NCBI GenBank assembly: GCA_017432565.1
Contig: JAFRIW010000048.1
Coordinates: 1 to 62,177, forward strand
Origin: Lachnospiraceae bacterium
GTDB taxonomy: Bacteria; Bacillota; Clostridia; Lachnospirales; Lachnospiraceae
Reading direction: 5' to 3'
Length of the DNA stretch: 62,177 bases
The notes under the pieces are model-generated. The model was not told the origin of the DNA and did no database searches. It saw nothing but the letters and a program-made list of their open reading frames with translations. Shown here in pieces: positions 34,198 through 43,990 of this stretch (its first letter is position 1; each line of letters starts with the position of its first letter). A program made the position numbers and the translations under genes.

Positions 34198-35349
34198 ATG
34201 GTTCTGGTGATTGATACATTCAAGCTGATCAAGGGCGTCGGCAAGAGCATCGGGATTTACAATCTGACCAAAAGCATTGTCACGAAGCTCGGCGCAGAGA
34301 ATGTCCGGCGGGGACTGCCGGAAAAAATCATCATTCTGGGCAATGAATTCAACCGCTCCGACATGGATGCGGAAGGCGTGGAGTTCTATCAGGTTCCCGG
34401 GGATCCGAAGAGCCGTGTCAAAATTCTTCTGTGGGAGCTGTTCGGCGTCCGGAAGGAGGCTGCACGTTTTCAGGCAGACCGGATTCTGTTTCCGAGAGGC
34501 TTTCGCCCGCTGATTTACCGCGGACAGGATACGATTATCATCCATGATCTGATTCCGTTTTATTACGACAAGCATTATCCGGGCTATTTCAATCGCCTGG
34601 AAAACGCTTATATCATGAACCGTCTGAAGGCATCCATCCGCGGAGCACAGCGCATTATCACGATTTCCGATGCCTCCCGCGAGGAGATTATGCAGCTGGT
34701 GCCCGGCAGTGAAGGAAAAATCCGGGAGATTTACAACGGCATCAATGATATGACCGCCTATGAGAAGACCGCCGCCGATCAGACCGCTGCCGCCGAAAAG
34801 ACCATTGCTGCAGTGACTTCGAAGCTTCCGCACAAGAACGCGAAGGGTATTCTGAAGGCATACGGCGTCTACGCAGGAATGTGCAGGGAAAAGGGGCTTG
34901 AGCCCATGCCGATCCGGATCATCGGAATCGGCTCCTTTGAGGACGCGGGATTATCCCGGGAGGAGCAGGATGCGCTCAGCGGCCTGGATATCAGCTGCTT
35001 TTCCTATATTGAGAAATATGAAGACATGTGCCGCATGATCGCGGATGCCAGGTGTTTTCTGTTTTTATCCTACGCGGAGGGCTTCGGTTTCCCGCCGCTG
35101 GAGGCGATGCAGCTGGGCACACCGGTCGTCTGTTCGGACCGCACATCCCTGCCGGAGGTCGTAGGGGACGCGGGCCTGCTGGTGGATCCGGATGCACTTC
35201 AGGATGTGGGAGAAGCACTGATCCGTCTGCAGACGGATGATCTGCTCTGCAGCGATCTGATCCGGAAAGGATACCGGAATGTCACCCGGTTCGGCTGGGA
35301 CACCCGGACACAGGAATACTGGGACGAACTGTTCTCCGAACATAAATAA
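34198..35349 (+). CDS. GT4-family glycosyltransferase
   Basis: The 383-residue protein is a GT-B enzyme. The N-terminal half binds the acceptor (KGVGKSIGIYNLTKSI, IIHDLIPFYYDKHYPG, ITISDASREEI). The C-terminal half has the nucleotide-sugar motif AEGFGFPPLEAMQLGTPVVC and SLPEVVGDAGLLVDP typical of GT4. It starts six bases after the acetyltransferase stop and is followed eight bases later by a second GT4. The donor sugar is unknown. Likely role is building a surface polysaccharide or glycosylating a surface protein. Confidence 0.88.
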   Translation: MVLVIDTFKLIKGVGKSIGIYNLTKSIVTKLGAENVRRGLPEKIIILGNEFNRSDMDAEGVEFYQVPGDPKSRVKILLWELFGVRKEAARFQADRILFPRGFRPLIYRGQDTIIIHDLIPFYYDKHYPGYFNRLENAYIMNRLKASIRGAQRIITISDASREEIMQLVPGSEGKIREIYNGINDMTAYEKTAADQTAAAEKTIAAVTSKLPHKNAKGILKAYGVYAGMCREKGLEPMPIRIIGIGSFEDAGLSREEQDALSGLDISCFSYIEKYEDMCRMIADARCFLFLSYAEGFGFPPLEAMQLGTPVVCSDRTSLPEVVGDAGLLVDPDALQDVGEALIRLQTDDLLCSDLIRKGYRNVTRFGWDTRTQEYWDELFSEHK

Positions 35350-35356
35350 GACGCAC

Positions 35357-36532
35357 ATGGGAAGATTGATTTTTTACGATACTTCAAATTATACGGATTT
35401 CCCGATCGGAGGTCAGCTCACCAGTATCCGCTCTCAGCTGCGTTATCTGTGCGAGACAAGAGAGGATCTGGCCGGCCGGATTCTGCTGGTCGGCGTCACG
35501 AAGGACCCCGAACAGGTCGGAAAGCTCTCGGAGATTTCACTTTTCGGCAGACAGATCCGCTTTCTGCCCGCGGCTGTCTGCGAGACGGAGCTGGGTCACA
35601 CCGCCCACTCGCTCCGCGCCGCCTTTGCCAAAGGACTCTGGAAGATCAGAAAACACCTGAAGGTAACGAGGGATGATCTGAACTATATTCACACACCTGA
35701 GGCTGTCGGCCCCGTGCGGCTGATGTGTCCGCGGGCAGTGACAGTCATCTTTTCCCACGGCAGCTATATGAATATGGAGCGGGGATTCCGCTTTTTCCGG
35801 AACAATCCGCTCATCCGGAAGGGATTTATCCTGTATCTGCACTATGTCCTGCGCACAGCCGCGGAAATTTTCGTGCTGGATGAGGACAGCCTGAAAGACT
35901 ATCAGCCGTATAACCGGCATTTGCACAAAATCCGCAATTCCATCGTGTTGCCCGATCTGCCTTCGGAGGAGACAGGCGGCGCCGTCTGCAGGGGGAGCCT
36001 GACATTTATCGGGCGCCTGTCCAAAGATAAGGGAGTGGAAGAAATCATCCGGGCCGTACACGGTCTGGATCAGCCATGGCATCTTACTGTCGTCGGAGAC
36101 GGCGAGCAGCGGGATCTGCTGCTGGCGATGCCCGAGGCGGATGAGCGGGTTACATTTACCGGGGCTGTCCCGCCGCAGCAGATTCCGGATTTCCTTAAAG
36201 AAACGGATATTCTTGTCATGAATTCCGCTTTTGAGGGCGTCCCCATGGCCATTCTGGAGGCACTTTCGTACGGCGTGCCGGTGATCTCCACCGATGTCGG
36301 CGGAATCGGGGAAACTGTCCGCTTCGGAGTGGATTCCGAAAAGACGGACGGAACGGCACAGAGTATCCGGCAGGCAGTTCTGACCATCGCGGGGAATCTT
36401 CCGCAGTACCGGGCGGCTGCGCGGGAGCGGGCAGCCTGTTACGATTATCGCGTCGTAAACGCGGAAATTCTGGCAGTTCTGGAGCCGTATCTGCTGCCGC
36501 AGACCGGGAACACAGCCCGCGGACAGGCGTAA
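35357..36532 (+). CDS. GT4-family glycosyltransferase
   Basis: From ATG 35357 the protein is 391 residues, starting MGRLIFYDTSNYTDFPIGGQ. It carries SLTFIGRLSKDKGVEEII at mid-protein and SAFEGVPMAILEALSYGVPVI with VGGIGETV, the donor-binding E-x7-E region of GT4. It is distinct from the preceding glycosyltransferase in its N-terminal half. The two form a unit with the acetyltransferase between tRNA-Glu and the rimP operon. No classic ribosome site precedes the ATG, so coupling to the upstream gene is probable. Confidence 0.86.
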   Translation: MGRLIFYDTSNYTDFPIGGQLTSIRSQLRYLCETREDLAGRILLVGVTKDPEQVGKLSEISLFGRQIRFLPAAVCETELGHTAHSLRAAFAKGLWKIRKHLKVTRDDLNYIHTPEAVGPVRLMCPRAVTVIFSHGSYMNMERGFRFFRNNPLIRKGFILYLHYVLRTAAEIFVLDEDSLKDYQPYNRHLHKIRNSIVLPDLPSEETGGAVCRGSLTFIGRLSKDKGVEEIIRAVHGLDQPWHLTVVGDGEQRDLLLAMPEADERVTFTGAVPPQQIPDFLKETDILVMNSAFEGVPMAILEALSYGVPVISTDVGGIGETVRFGVDSEKTDGTAQSIRQAVLTIAGNLPQYRAAARERAACYDYRVVNAEILAVLEPYLLPQTGNTARGQA

Positions 36533-36557
36533 AACCGCGCAAAATCCGCAAAAAAGC

Positions 36558-36586
36558 TTGCAAATCGGGAAAAAGAATGCTATTTT
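36558..36586 (+). promoter_or_regulatory. Promoter of the rimP-nusA-infB operon
   Basis: TTGCAA (36558-36563), 17 bases, TATTTT (36581-36586). The expected start near 36593 leaves a 60-base leader that contains the hairpin at 36613-36634. Confidence 0.68.
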
Positions 36587-36612
36587 AACTTAGATGTAAG
36601 GTTGTAACTGTC

Positions 36613-36634
36613 AAGGTGGGCTCGCGCCCACCTT
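36613..36634 (+). promoter_or_regulatory. Leader hairpin upstream of rimP
   Basis: AAGGTGGGC pairs perfectly with GCCCACCTT around a TCGC loop. Only TTACTTTA follows, so it is a weak terminator at best. The stable stem 18 bases before the rimP start could be an attenuator, a NusA-sensitive pause or an mRNA-stability element. Confidence 0.6.
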
Positions 36635-36652
36635 ACTTTATGGAAGGAAAAG

Positions 36653-37135
36653 ATGGCAAAACAGTCAAAACAGTCACAATATGAGACCGGGGCAGAAGAA
36701 CTTCTTACGCCGATTGCTGCGGCAAACGGCGTCCGGATCTATGACGTGGAATACGTCAGAGAGGGAAAGGATTACTATCTGCGGTGTTATATCGACAAGG
36801 ACGGCGGTGTGACCATCGGCGACTGCGAGAATGTCAGCAGGGCGCTGTCGGATGAACTGGACCGGGTGGACCTGATTCAGGATCCGTACACACTGGAAGT
36901 CTCCAGTCCGGGACTGGGCAGGACGCTGACCAGAGACAGACATCTTGCGCAGAGCATCGGACAGCAGGTGGAAATCAGCGGATACAGGAAGCTGGAAGCA
37001 GCCGGCACAAAGGATGTTCAGGGCATCCTGAAGGCTTTTGACAAAGAAACCGTGACGATCGCGGACGAAGAGGGAAAGGAAATAACCATTCCAAGAAAAG
37101 AAATCTCCGTGATCCGTCTCGCCCTGGATTTTTAA
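36653..37135 (+). CDS. rimP: Ribosome maturation factor RimP
   Basis: RimP aids maturation of the 30S subunit. The 160-residue protein shows GVRIYDVEYVREGKDYYLR, IDKDGGVTIGDCENVSRALS and the conserved YTLEVSSPGLGRTL. A C-terminal SH3-like part follows. It starts after GGAAGGAAAA and heads the operon with nusA, ylxR, ylxQ and infB. Confidence 0.95.
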   Translation: MAKQSKQSQYETGAEELLTPIAAANGVRIYDVEYVREGKDYYLRCYIDKDGGVTIGDCENVSRALSDELDRVDLIQDPYTLEVSSPGLGRTLTRDRHLAQSIGQQVEISGYRKLEAAGTKDVQGILKAFDKETVTIADEEGKEITIPRKEISVIRLALDF

Positions 37136-37201
37136 GAAGCAGCGTACAGAAAACAGATTCACTTTTTTAATGTAAATCAAAAAGCAAGGAGAAACCGGAA
37201 A

Positions 37202-38437
37202 ATGAGTGCTGAAATGAAAGAGGCAATGCTGGCAGTTGAGAAGGAGAAGAACATCAGCCAGGAAGTACTGTTTGAGGCGATTGAAAGTGCGCTGATCACA
37301 GCCTGCCGCAACACCTTCGGAAAAGTTGACAATGTCCGCGCCGAAATCGACCGCGAGACCTGCGATTTCCATGTGTATGCCGAGAAGGAAGTCGTCGAGT
37401 TTGATGACGATGTCATGGATCCCGCCACAATGATCTCGCTGAACGAGTGCGCGCAGCTGCACATCGACGGAGCGCAGATCGGAGACCTGGTGGAAGTGCC
37501 CGTCAGCAGCGAGAAATTCAGCCGGATTGCCGCGCAGATCGCCAAGGGTGTGATCCTGCAGAAAATCCGTGAGGAAGAGCGCAACGCAGTACTCAATTAT
37601 TTCCTTGAGAAGCAGAAAAATGTCGTCACGGGTATTGTGCAGCGCCTGAACGGCCGCAATATTACGGTAGATCTGGGTAAGGCAGACGGCTTCCTCTCCG
37701 AAAAGGAACAGGTTCCCGGAGAGCATCTGCAGCAGAATGACCGGATTAAGGTATACGTCGTAGATGTCCGCAACAACCAGAAGGGTGCGCCCAGGATTCT
37801 CGTGAGCCGCACACATCCGGATCTGGTCCGCTGCCTGTTTGAGCAGGAAGTGGCCGAGATTGCGGACGGAACTGTGGAAATCGTGAGCATTGCCAGAGAG
37901 CCCGGCAGCCGGACCAAGATTGCAGTCTGGTCCAACAATCCGAACGTCGATCCCATCGGCGCCTGTGTAGGCCCCAACGGACAGCGCGTGGGTGAGATTG
38001 TCAGAGAGCTGCGCGGAGAGAAAATCGACATTGTCAACTGGGATGACAACCCGGGCAATCTGATTCAGAACGCCCTTTCCCCGGCCAAGATCGTTGCGGT
38101 CTTTGCAGATCCGGAGGAAAAGACCGCCAAGGTCGTTGTGCCGGATTACCAGCTGTCGCTGGCAATCGGCCGCGAAGGTCAGAACGCGCGGCTTGCCGCC
38201 CGACTGACCGGCTATAAGATTGACATCAAGTCCGAGACGCAGGCCAAGGACGCACCCGGATTCCGTTACGAGGATTATCTGGATGACGAAGAAGGCGCGG
38301 ATGATGAGTGGCAGGCATTCCTGGAGAGCGAATTCGGCCCGGAGAATCCGGAGGGCGCCGAAGGTGCCGCTGACGGGGAATATGAGAATGCGGATGCTCC
38401 TCTTGATGCGGATCAGGAAGGATCGGAGACAGAGTAA
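37202..38437 (+). CDS. nusA: Transcription termination/antitermination factor NusA
   Basis: NusA binds RNA polymerase and nascent RNA to control pausing, termination and antitermination. The 411-residue protein has an N-terminal polymerase-binding domain (1-130), an S1 domain (about 135-200), then two KH domains (GACVGPNGQRVGEIVRELRG and LAIGREGQNARLAARLTGYKID). The end is an acidic tail of about 50 residues and lacks the proteobacterial acidic repeats. It may regulate its own operon. The gene is separated from rimP by 66 bases with an AAGGAG site. Confidence 0.96.
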   Translation: MSAEMKEAMLAVEKEKNISQEVLFEAIESALITACRNTFGKVDNVRAEIDRETCDFHVYAEKEVVEFDDDVMDPATMISLNECAQLHIDGAQIGDLVEVPVSSEKFSRIAAQIAKGVILQKIREEERNAVLNYFLEKQKNVVTGIVQRLNGRNITVDLGKADGFLSEKEQVPGEHLQQNDRIKVYVVDVRNNQKGAPRILVSRTHPDLVRCLFEQEVAEIADGTVEIVSIAREPGSRTKIAVWSNNPNVDPIGACVGPNGQRVGEIVRELRGEKIDIVNWDDNPGNLIQNALSPAKIVAVFADPEEKTAKVVVPDYQLSLAIGREGQNARLAARLTGYKIDIKSETQAKDAPGFRYEDYLDDEEGADDEWQAFLESEFGPENPEGAEGAADGEYENADAPLDADQEGSETE

Positions 38438-38707
38438 ATGACCGGGAAGAAGATTCCTGTACGGACCTGCGCGGGGTGCGGAGCCAAAAAGGATAAGTCC
38501 GAACTGATCCGGATCGTGCGCACGCCGGAGGGAGAAGTCCTTCCGGATGTCAGCGGAAGGGCAAACGGCCGCGGGGTCTATCTGTGCAGAGATGTGAAAT
38601 GTCTTCAGGCCGCCAGAAAAAAGAAGGCGCTCTCCAGAGGACTGGAAACAGCAGTCTCAGAGGAAGTCTTCGGGCAGCTGGAGAAGCTGCTGGCAGATCA
38701 GATTTAG
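38438..38707 (+). CDS. ylxR: YlxR-family RNA-binding protein (RnpM-like)
   Basis: The 89-residue protein has the family signature RTCAGCGAKKDKSELIRIVR and SGRANGRGVYLC. It begins at the base after the nusA stop and is fixed in the nusA-infB operon of Firmicutes. Relatives bind RNase P RNA and modulate it (RnpM). Assignment to that role rests on family knowledge. Confidence 0.9.
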   Translation: MTGKKIPVRTCAGCGAKKDKSELIRIVRTPEGEVLPDVSGRANGRGVYLCRDVKCLQAARKKKALSRGLETAVSEEVFGQLEKLLADQI

Positions 38708-38723
38708 AATTTGAGGATGCACG

Positions 38724-39053
38724 ATGGCACAGGAGAAAGTTCTCGGACTTCTCGGACTGGCCGCCAGGGCCGGCAGAGTGGAAAGCGGCGGCTTTGCCGC
38801 CGAGAAGGCAGTGACGGGAGGAAAAGCACACCTTATTCTTCTCTCACAGGACGCAGGGAAAAATACGGTTTCCCTGTTTGAAAATAAAAGCAGCTATTAT
38901 CACGTGCCGCTGCGGATTCTGGGCACAAAGGAACTGCTCGGTCACGCAATCGGCAGAGGAGAGAGATCCTGTATCGCCGTGACGGACGAAGGATTTGCGA
39001 AAAGCCTGATAAAGCTTATAGATAGTTCAGTTTCAGATAGTTCAATTTCATAA
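38724..39053 (+). CDS. ylxQ: L7Ae-family ribosomal-type protein YlxQ
   Basis: The 109-residue protein is of the L7Ae/L30e/S12e fold that binds kink-turn RNA. It has VLGLLGLAARAGRVESGGFAAE and CIAVTDEGFAKSLI near the end. It sits between ylxR and infB as in Bacillus. Its cellular RNA target is not defined. The start follows TGAGGATGCACG. Confidence 0.9.
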   Translation: MAQEKVLGLLGLAARAGRVESGGFAAEKAVTGGKAHLILLSQDAGKNTVSLFENKSSYYHVPLRILGTKELLGHAIGRGERSCIAVTDEGFAKSLIKLIDSSVSDSSIS

Positions 39054-39064
39054 AGAGGATTGTA

Positions 39065-42000
39065 ATGGCGAAAACGAAAATCAGTGAACTGGAAAAGATG
39101 TACGGTGCGGACCGGAAGGAGATCATCGCGTTCCTGAACGAGAACGGGATCGATGCGAAAACGGCCGGATCGAGTGTGGATGAGGAGGCAGTGAAGCTGG
39201 TGGCCGGACGGTTCGGCAGCAAAGCGAAAGCTGCGCCCGCTCCTTCGGCGGAACCTGCTCCCGAAGCAGCACCCGCCAGGGCGGCAGCCCCTGCTCCGGC
39301 AGCTGCACCTGCACCCGAAGCCGCACCTGCACAGGCGCCGGCAAAAACTGCCGCGCCTGCCAGACCTGCTGCGCCCACCGGGCCTTCCAGAGGACAGGCA
39401 CCTGCCGGAAATGCTCCCGCAGGAGCAGCTCCTGTCGCGCCCAAGAAGAAAAAGATTATTATCGTGACGGGCGGAAGCGGCGGTCAGGGCAGACAGCCGG
39501 CCAGCTATTCCAGCGGCTATAATCGCGGCGGCGTGCGCGGTACACCGGGCTACGGAAGCTATAACGCAGGTCCCGGCACCGGCCAGAGAACTGATCGCAG
39601 CGGCGGACGTCCCCAGCAGAACCAGCAGAGCCGCGGGGTGAACGGACGGATGGAGGCACAGACGCAGTATCATCCGATCAAGCCGAAGACCACTCCCACA
39701 CAGATGGGGATCGATTATCATACTCCCGAAGAGCTGGATGCAAGAAGGCGTGCAGCAGAGGCAAAGGCTGCGGAGGAAAGAGCAGCTTTAGAAGCTGCCG
39801 AGCGCGAAAGACTTGCCGCGGAAGCTGCGCTGAAGGCACAGCAGGAAGCGGCGGAGAAGGCAGCTGCGCAGGCGGAAGAAGAAGCGCGCCGCAGCGCTGA
39901 AAAGGCGGCTGCGCAGGAAGCGGCACAGGAAGCGGCTTCCGCGCCGAAGGCAGAAGAGCCGCAGCAGAAGGAAGTTCAGGCCCCGAAGGCAGAACCTGAA
40001 GCTGCCCGTCCGCAGACGGAGCGCTCTGCAGCAAGACCTGCAGGCGGCACCGGCGGACAGCGCACAGGCTCTCAGGGCGGCTACCAGAGAACCGGCGGCC
40101 AGGGCGGCTATACCGGCGGACAGCGCACAGGCTCTCAGGGCGGCTATCAGAGAACCGGCGGCCAGGGCGGCTATGCCGGCGGACAGCGCACAGGCTCTCA
40201 GGGCGGCTATCAGAGAACCGGCGGCCAGGGCGGCTATGCCGGCGGTCAGGGCCAGAGCCAGGGTCAGGGCGGCAGAGGCGGCTACGGCGCACAGGCTGCA
40301 CCGGGCAGAGGCGCTGCGGGCTTCGGGCAGGACAGAAACCGCAGAACGCAGGGCTCACGCAATGAAGGCCAGGGTTTTGCACCCGGACAGAATCAGGGAC
40401 GCGGGGACAGCAAGCGCCGCTCTCCGCAGCAGGACCGAGACAAGAGATCCCGCAAGGATCTGATCTATACAGAAGACGAGAAGCAGCGCAGGAACAAGCC
40501 GGGCCGGTTCATCCGTCCGGAGAAGAAGGAGGAAGTGGAAGAAGAGCAGATCAAGGTCATTACGATCCCTGAAAAGCTCACAATCCGCGAACTCGCCGAG
40601 GCTATGCATATGCAGCCGGCGGAGATCATCAAGAAGCTGTTCCTTGCAGGCAAGGTCATGACGCCGAACTCTGAAGTGACTTACGAAGAGGCGGAAGAAA
40701 TCGCGGCGGATTACGAGATTCTGTGCGAGAAGGAGGAAGCGGTCGACGTTATCGAGGAACTCCTGCGCGAAGAGGACGACGCAGAGGAGACACTGGTCGA
40801 GCGCGCACCGGTCGTCTGCGTCATGGGCCATGTCGATCACGGCAAAACCTCCCTGCTCGATGTAATCCGGATGAAATCTCTGGGTATTGTCGGAAGCTCC
40901 AAGGAAGAGCGGAGAGCCCAGATGCAGCTGAGAGTGGCCGGAAAGGAAGCCGGCGGCATCACACAAGCCATCGGCGCCTACACCGTAAAGGTCAACGACC
41001 GCTCGGTCACCTTCCTGGACACGCCGGGTCACGAAGCATTTACGCAGATGCGTATGCGCGGTGCAAATTCGACGGATATCGCGATTCTGGTCGTCGCCGC
41101 GGATGACGGCGTAATGCCGCAGACCGTGGAGGCAATCAATCACGCCAAGGCGGCGGGGATTGAAATCATTGTCGCAGTCAACAAGATTGATAAGCCGGGC
41201 GCAAATCCGGATCATGTCATGCAGCAGCTTTCGGAGCATGAACTGATTCCGACCGCATGGGGCGGCACGACGGAATTTGTCAATGTTTCCGCCAAGACCG
41301 GCGAGGGTATCGATGATCTGCTGGAGACCATTCTCCTGACGGCGGATGTGCTGGAACTGAAGGCCAATCCGAACCGGAAGGCAAGAGGCCTTGTTCTGGA
41401 AGCAAAACTGGACAAGGGCCGCGGCCCGGTTGCAAATGTCCTGGTACAGAAGGGCACACTGCGGATCGGCGACTTTATCTCGGCAGGCGCCGCCTCCGGC
41501 AAGGTCCGTGCGATGATCAATGACCGCGGCGAGAATGTTAAGAAAGCCGGTCCTTCCGTGCCGGTGGAGATCCTGGGACTGAACGACGTTCCCTCTGCAG
41601 GCGAAGTGCTGGTTGCACACGAGGACAACAACACGGCGAAGCAGTATGCGGCGACCTATAAGCTCCAGCATAAGGAGGAGCTGCTTGAGGAAACCAGAAT
41701 GCGCATGAGCCTGGATGATCTGTTCACACAGATGAAGGAAGGCAATCTGAAGGAGTTCGATATCATCATCAAGGCGGATGTACAGGGCTCCGTGGAAGCA
41801 CTCAAGTCTTCCCTGCTGAAGCTGTCCAATGACGAGATCATGGTGAAGTGCATCCACAGCGGCGTCGGCAATATCAATGAATCGGATGTCTCGCTCGCTT
41901 CGGCATCGAATGCCATTATCATCGGCTTCAATGTCAAACCGGATATGATGGCCCGGTCCATGGCAGACCGCGAAGGCGTCGAAATCAGACTCTACGATGT

Positions 42001-42358
42001 CATCTACCGCGTGACGGAAGAAGTAGAGGCAGCCCTGAAGGGCATGCGCGCGCCGGTTTACGAAGAGAAGATCATCGGCCATGCGGAAGTGCGCCAGATT
42101 TTCCGCTCCGGCAAGATCGGAAATATCGCCGGTTCCATGGTGATCGACGGAACGGTCCAGAGAGGCTGCAAGATCCGTCTGCGCCGCGGCGAAGAGCAGG
42201 TCTACGAGGGCTCGCTGAAATCCCTGAAGCGCTTCAAGGACGACGTCAAGGAAGTCCGCGAAGGCTTCGAATGCGGTCTTGTTTTTGACGATTATGACGA
42301 TATGCAGGTCGGCGACATCGCAGAGGCCTACATCATGGTAGAAGTGGAGCCGGATTAA
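39065..42358 (+). CDS. infB: Translation initiation factor IF-2
   Basis: IF-2 places fMet-tRNA on the 30S subunit and joins subunits. The protein is 1097 residues. Its first 470 or so are low-complexity: Pro/Ala-rich (60-130), an Ala/Glu coiled coil (about 220-300), and a Gly/Gln/Arg region with three exact 21-residue repeats (329-392). An IF2N domain follows ([21 protein letters not shown]), then the G domain with GHVDHGKTS from residue 588, DTPGHEAF and NKIDKPG, and domains II-IV. The C-terminal half is standard; the N-terminal repeats are unusual. Confidence 0.96.
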   Translation: MAKTKISELEKMYGADRKEIIAFLNENGIDAKTAGSSVDEEAVKLVAGRFGSKAKAAPAPSAEPAPEAAPARAAAPAPAAAPAPEAAPAQAPAKTAAPARPAAPTGPSRGQAPAGNAPAGAAPVAPKKKKIIIVTGGSGGQGRQPASYSSGYNRGGVRGTPGYGSYNAGPGTGQRTDRSGGRPQQNQQSRGVNGRMEAQTQYHPIKPKTTPTQMGIDYHTPEELDARRRAAEAKAAEERAALEAAERERLAAEAALKAQQEAAEKAAAQAEEEARRSAEKAAAQEAAQEAASAPKAEEPQQKEVQAPKAEPEAARPQTERSAARPAGGTGGQRTGSQGGYQRTGGQGGYTGGQRTGSQGGYQRTGGQGGYAGGQRTGSQGGYQRTGGQGGYAGGQGQSQGQGGRGGYGAQAAPGRGAAGFGQDRNRRTQGSRNEGQGFAPGQNQGRGDSKRRSPQQDRDKRSRKDLIYTEDEKQRRNKPGRFIRPEKKEEVEEEQIKVITIPEKLTIRELAEAMHMQPAEIIKKLFLAGKVMTPNSEVTYEEAEEIAADYEILCEKEEAVDVIEELLREEDDAEETLVERAPVVCVMGHVDHGKTSLLDVIRMKSLGIVGSSKEERRAQMQLRVAGKEAGGITQAIGAYTVKVNDRSVTFLDTPGHEAFTQMRMRGANSTDIAILVVAADDGVMPQTVEAINHAKAAGIEIIVAVNKIDKPGANPDHVMQQLSEHELIPTAWGGTTEFVNVSAKTGEGIDDLLETILLTADVLELKANPNRKARGLVLEAKLDKGRGPVANVLVQKGTLRIGDFISAGAASGKVRAMINDRGENVKKAGPSVPVEILGLNDVPSAGEVLVAHEDNNTAKQYAATYKLQHKEELLEETRMRMSLDDLFTQMKEGNLKEFDIIIKADVQGSVEALKSSLLKLSNDEIMVKCIHSGVGNINESDVSLASASNAIIIGFNVKPDMMARSMADREGVEIRLYDVIYRVTEEVEAALKGMRAPVYEEKIIGHAEVRQIFRSGKIGNIAGSMVIDGTVQRGCKIRLRRGEEQVYEGSLKSLKRFKDDVKEVREGFECGLVFDDYDDMQVGDIAEAYIMVEVEPD
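40052..40240 (+). repeat. Three tandem 63-base repeats inside infB
   Basis: Units at 40052-40114, 40115-40177 and 40178-40240 are nearly identical at DNA level. Each encodes [20 protein letters not shown] plus T or A. A shortened fourth unit starts at 40241. The frame is kept, so copy number can change without breaking the protein. Confidence 0.9.
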
Positions 42359-42383
42359 TCCGCTCCGGAAAAGATTTGCAGCA

Positions 42384-42809
42384 ATGAGAAAGAACAGCAT
42401 TAAAAACAGAAGAATCAACGATGAAGTGCAAAGAGCACTCTCGGGCATCATCAGAGATGTCAAGGATCCCAGAATTTCGCCTCTCACGTCTGTGATGGAC
42501 GTGGAAGTGGCGCCGGATCTTAAAACATGCAAAATCTGGATCAGCGTGTTTACTTCCGGCACCGGGGAGGAGAAAGCGGCGGCCGTAAAAGAGACGATGG
42601 AGGGCCTGAAGAGCGCTTCCGGCTTTATCCGCGGAGAACTGGCCCGCAGAGTCAATCTGCGCAACACGCCGGTTCTGCAGTTTCTGGCGGATACATCTAT
42701 TGCCTATGGCGTCGAGATGTCTCATCAGATCGATGAGGTGATCGCGAAAGACTATGAGTCTGCCAGTGCGCGCGGAGATGAGGAGCCGGGCGGAGCCCCC
42801 GAGGCCTGA
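42384..42809 (+). CDS. rbfA: 30S ribosome-binding factor RbfA
   Basis: RbfA binds immature 30S subunits at 16S helix 1. The 141-residue protein has the KH-like core: RRINDEVQRALSGIIRDVKD, ISPLTSVMDVEVAPDLKTCK and FIRGELARRVNLRNTPVLQF. It ends with an acidic Gly/Glu tail. It follows infB by 25 bases. About 140 bases separate it from the next gene; that stretch has no clear gene or hairpin of its own. Confidence 0.94.
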   Translation: MRKNSIKNRRINDEVQRALSGIIRDVKDPRISPLTSVMDVEVAPDLKTCKIWISVFTSGTGEEKAAAVKETMEGLKSASGFIRGELARRVNLRNTPVLQFLADTSIAYGVEMSHQIDEVIAKDYESASARGDEEPGGAPEA

Positions 42810-42950
42810 AAAAGGACTGCGGCAGATGCCGGGTCCTGATGAGTTGTATTCAGAATCGCCTTCCAATGGTCTGCCGTCTGACAGAAGTTCCATTGCGGAG
42901 GCGATTTTCGCGGAGAATCCGGTTTCTGCCGGAGCTGTGAGGGAACAGAA

Positions 42951-43979
42951 TTGATTGATATACTGAGAGAACTTGAAAACTGCGAGACCATCGGTATTTC
43001 CGGCCACGAGCGCCCGGACGGGGACGCCGTCGGCGCATGTGCCGCAATGGCGCGCTTTCTTGCGAAAGCATTTCCCGAGGCCCGGGTCGATGTGTTCTCG
43101 GAGAGCTTTGCGGACAGTCTGATGCGGAATATTCCCGGCGCGGCCTCCTTTATACAGGAGAAGGATGAAGACGGCCGCTATGTCACGCCTGTCAGCCGTT
43201 ACGATGCGTTCGTGATTCTGGACTGCGGAAGAGGGCGGATCGGCGGTGCCGTGGATTTCTGTGAGGCTGCCGGAAAAACAATCAACATTGATCATCATGT
43301 CAGCCAGGGCGCCGGCAGCGGAGATGTCAATTATGTCGTCCCGACCGCCAGCTCGACCTGCGAGCTGGTCTATGAGGTGATCCGTGCCGCCGAACAGGAC
43401 GGAAAACAGTTTATGGACCGGGAGACTGCACAGGCGCTGTACACCGGCATAGTGACAGATACCGGCGTGTTCCGGTACTCCAATGTCTCGCCCCGGACCA
43501 TGGAGATCGCGGGAGATCTGATCCGCTTCGGATTTGACTTTCCGACCATCTGCCGGGAGGTGTTTTTCGAGAAAACCTATGTTCAGCAGCAGATCATGGG
43601 ACGGGCGCTTTTGGAGAGCATCCGGATTCTGGACGGCCAGTGCATTTTCTGTGTGATTGAACGGAAGACCATGGCTTTTTACGGTGCAAAATCCGTCGAT
43701 CTCGAGGGCATTGCGTCTCAGCTGATGCTCACGGAAGGCGTCAAAGCCGCCGTCTTCCTGCAGGAGCTGGAACCGCTGCGGTTCCGCGTCAGTATGCGCA
43801 CAAACGGAGAAGTCAATGCTGCAGAGGTCTGCTCATTCTACGGCGGCGGCGGACATGACCGCGCGGCGGGCTGTACCATTTCCGCCACCTGGCGGGATGC
43901 CGTCAACAACCTGGCACAGAGCATAGAAATGCAGCTGAAAAAGGGCGAAGCATCACTTGAAGAAAACAGACAGATCTGA
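42951..43979 (+). CDS. nrnA: DHH-family phosphoesterase (NrnA-like nano-RNase / pAp phosphatase)
   Basis: The 342-residue enzyme has the DHH domain (GHERPDGDAVGA, DCGRGRIGG, NIDHHVSQGAG) and the C-terminal DHHA1 domain with GGGGHDRAAGC. Relatives degrade two- to five-base RNAs, pGpG or pAp in Firmicutes that lack Orn. It uses a TTG start at 42951, with GTGAGGGAACAG upstream. The first ATG would cut into the catalytic domain. It lies in its normal place between rbfA and truB. Confidence 0.92.
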   Translation: MIDILRELENCETIGISGHERPDGDAVGACAAMARFLAKAFPEARVDVFSESFADSLMRNIPGAASFIQEKDEDGRYVTPVSRYDAFVILDCGRGRIGGAVDFCEAAGKTINIDHHVSQGAGSGDVNYVVPTASSTCELVYEVIRAAEQDGKQFMDRETAQALYTGIVTDTGVFRYSNVSPRTMEIAGDLIRFGFDFPTICREVFFEKTYVQQQIMGRALLESIRILDGQCIFCVIERKTMAFYGAKSVDLEGIASQLMLTEGVKAAVFLQELEPLRFRVSMRTNGEVNAAEVCSFYGGGGHDRAAGCTISATWRDAVNNLAQSIEMQLKKGEASLEENRQI

Positions 43980-43990
43980 CGGAGCAGTGT

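Noticed and set aside
40052..40240. CRISPR-like repeats
   Set aside because: Repeats are contiguous, have no spacers, keep the reading frame and code for IF-2 residues.
40355..42667. Open frame of 770 codons on the minus strand, antisense to infB
   Set aside because: Same strand-mirror effect; the translated sequence is His/Arg/Leu-rich without motifs, and infB is clear on the other strand.
42754..42954. 66-codon frame spanning the rbfA end and the gap before nrnA
   Set aside because: Most of the gap is open in this frame, but it starts inside rbfA with a poor ribosome site and shows no motif. It could be a scrap, but support is too weak to list as a gene.
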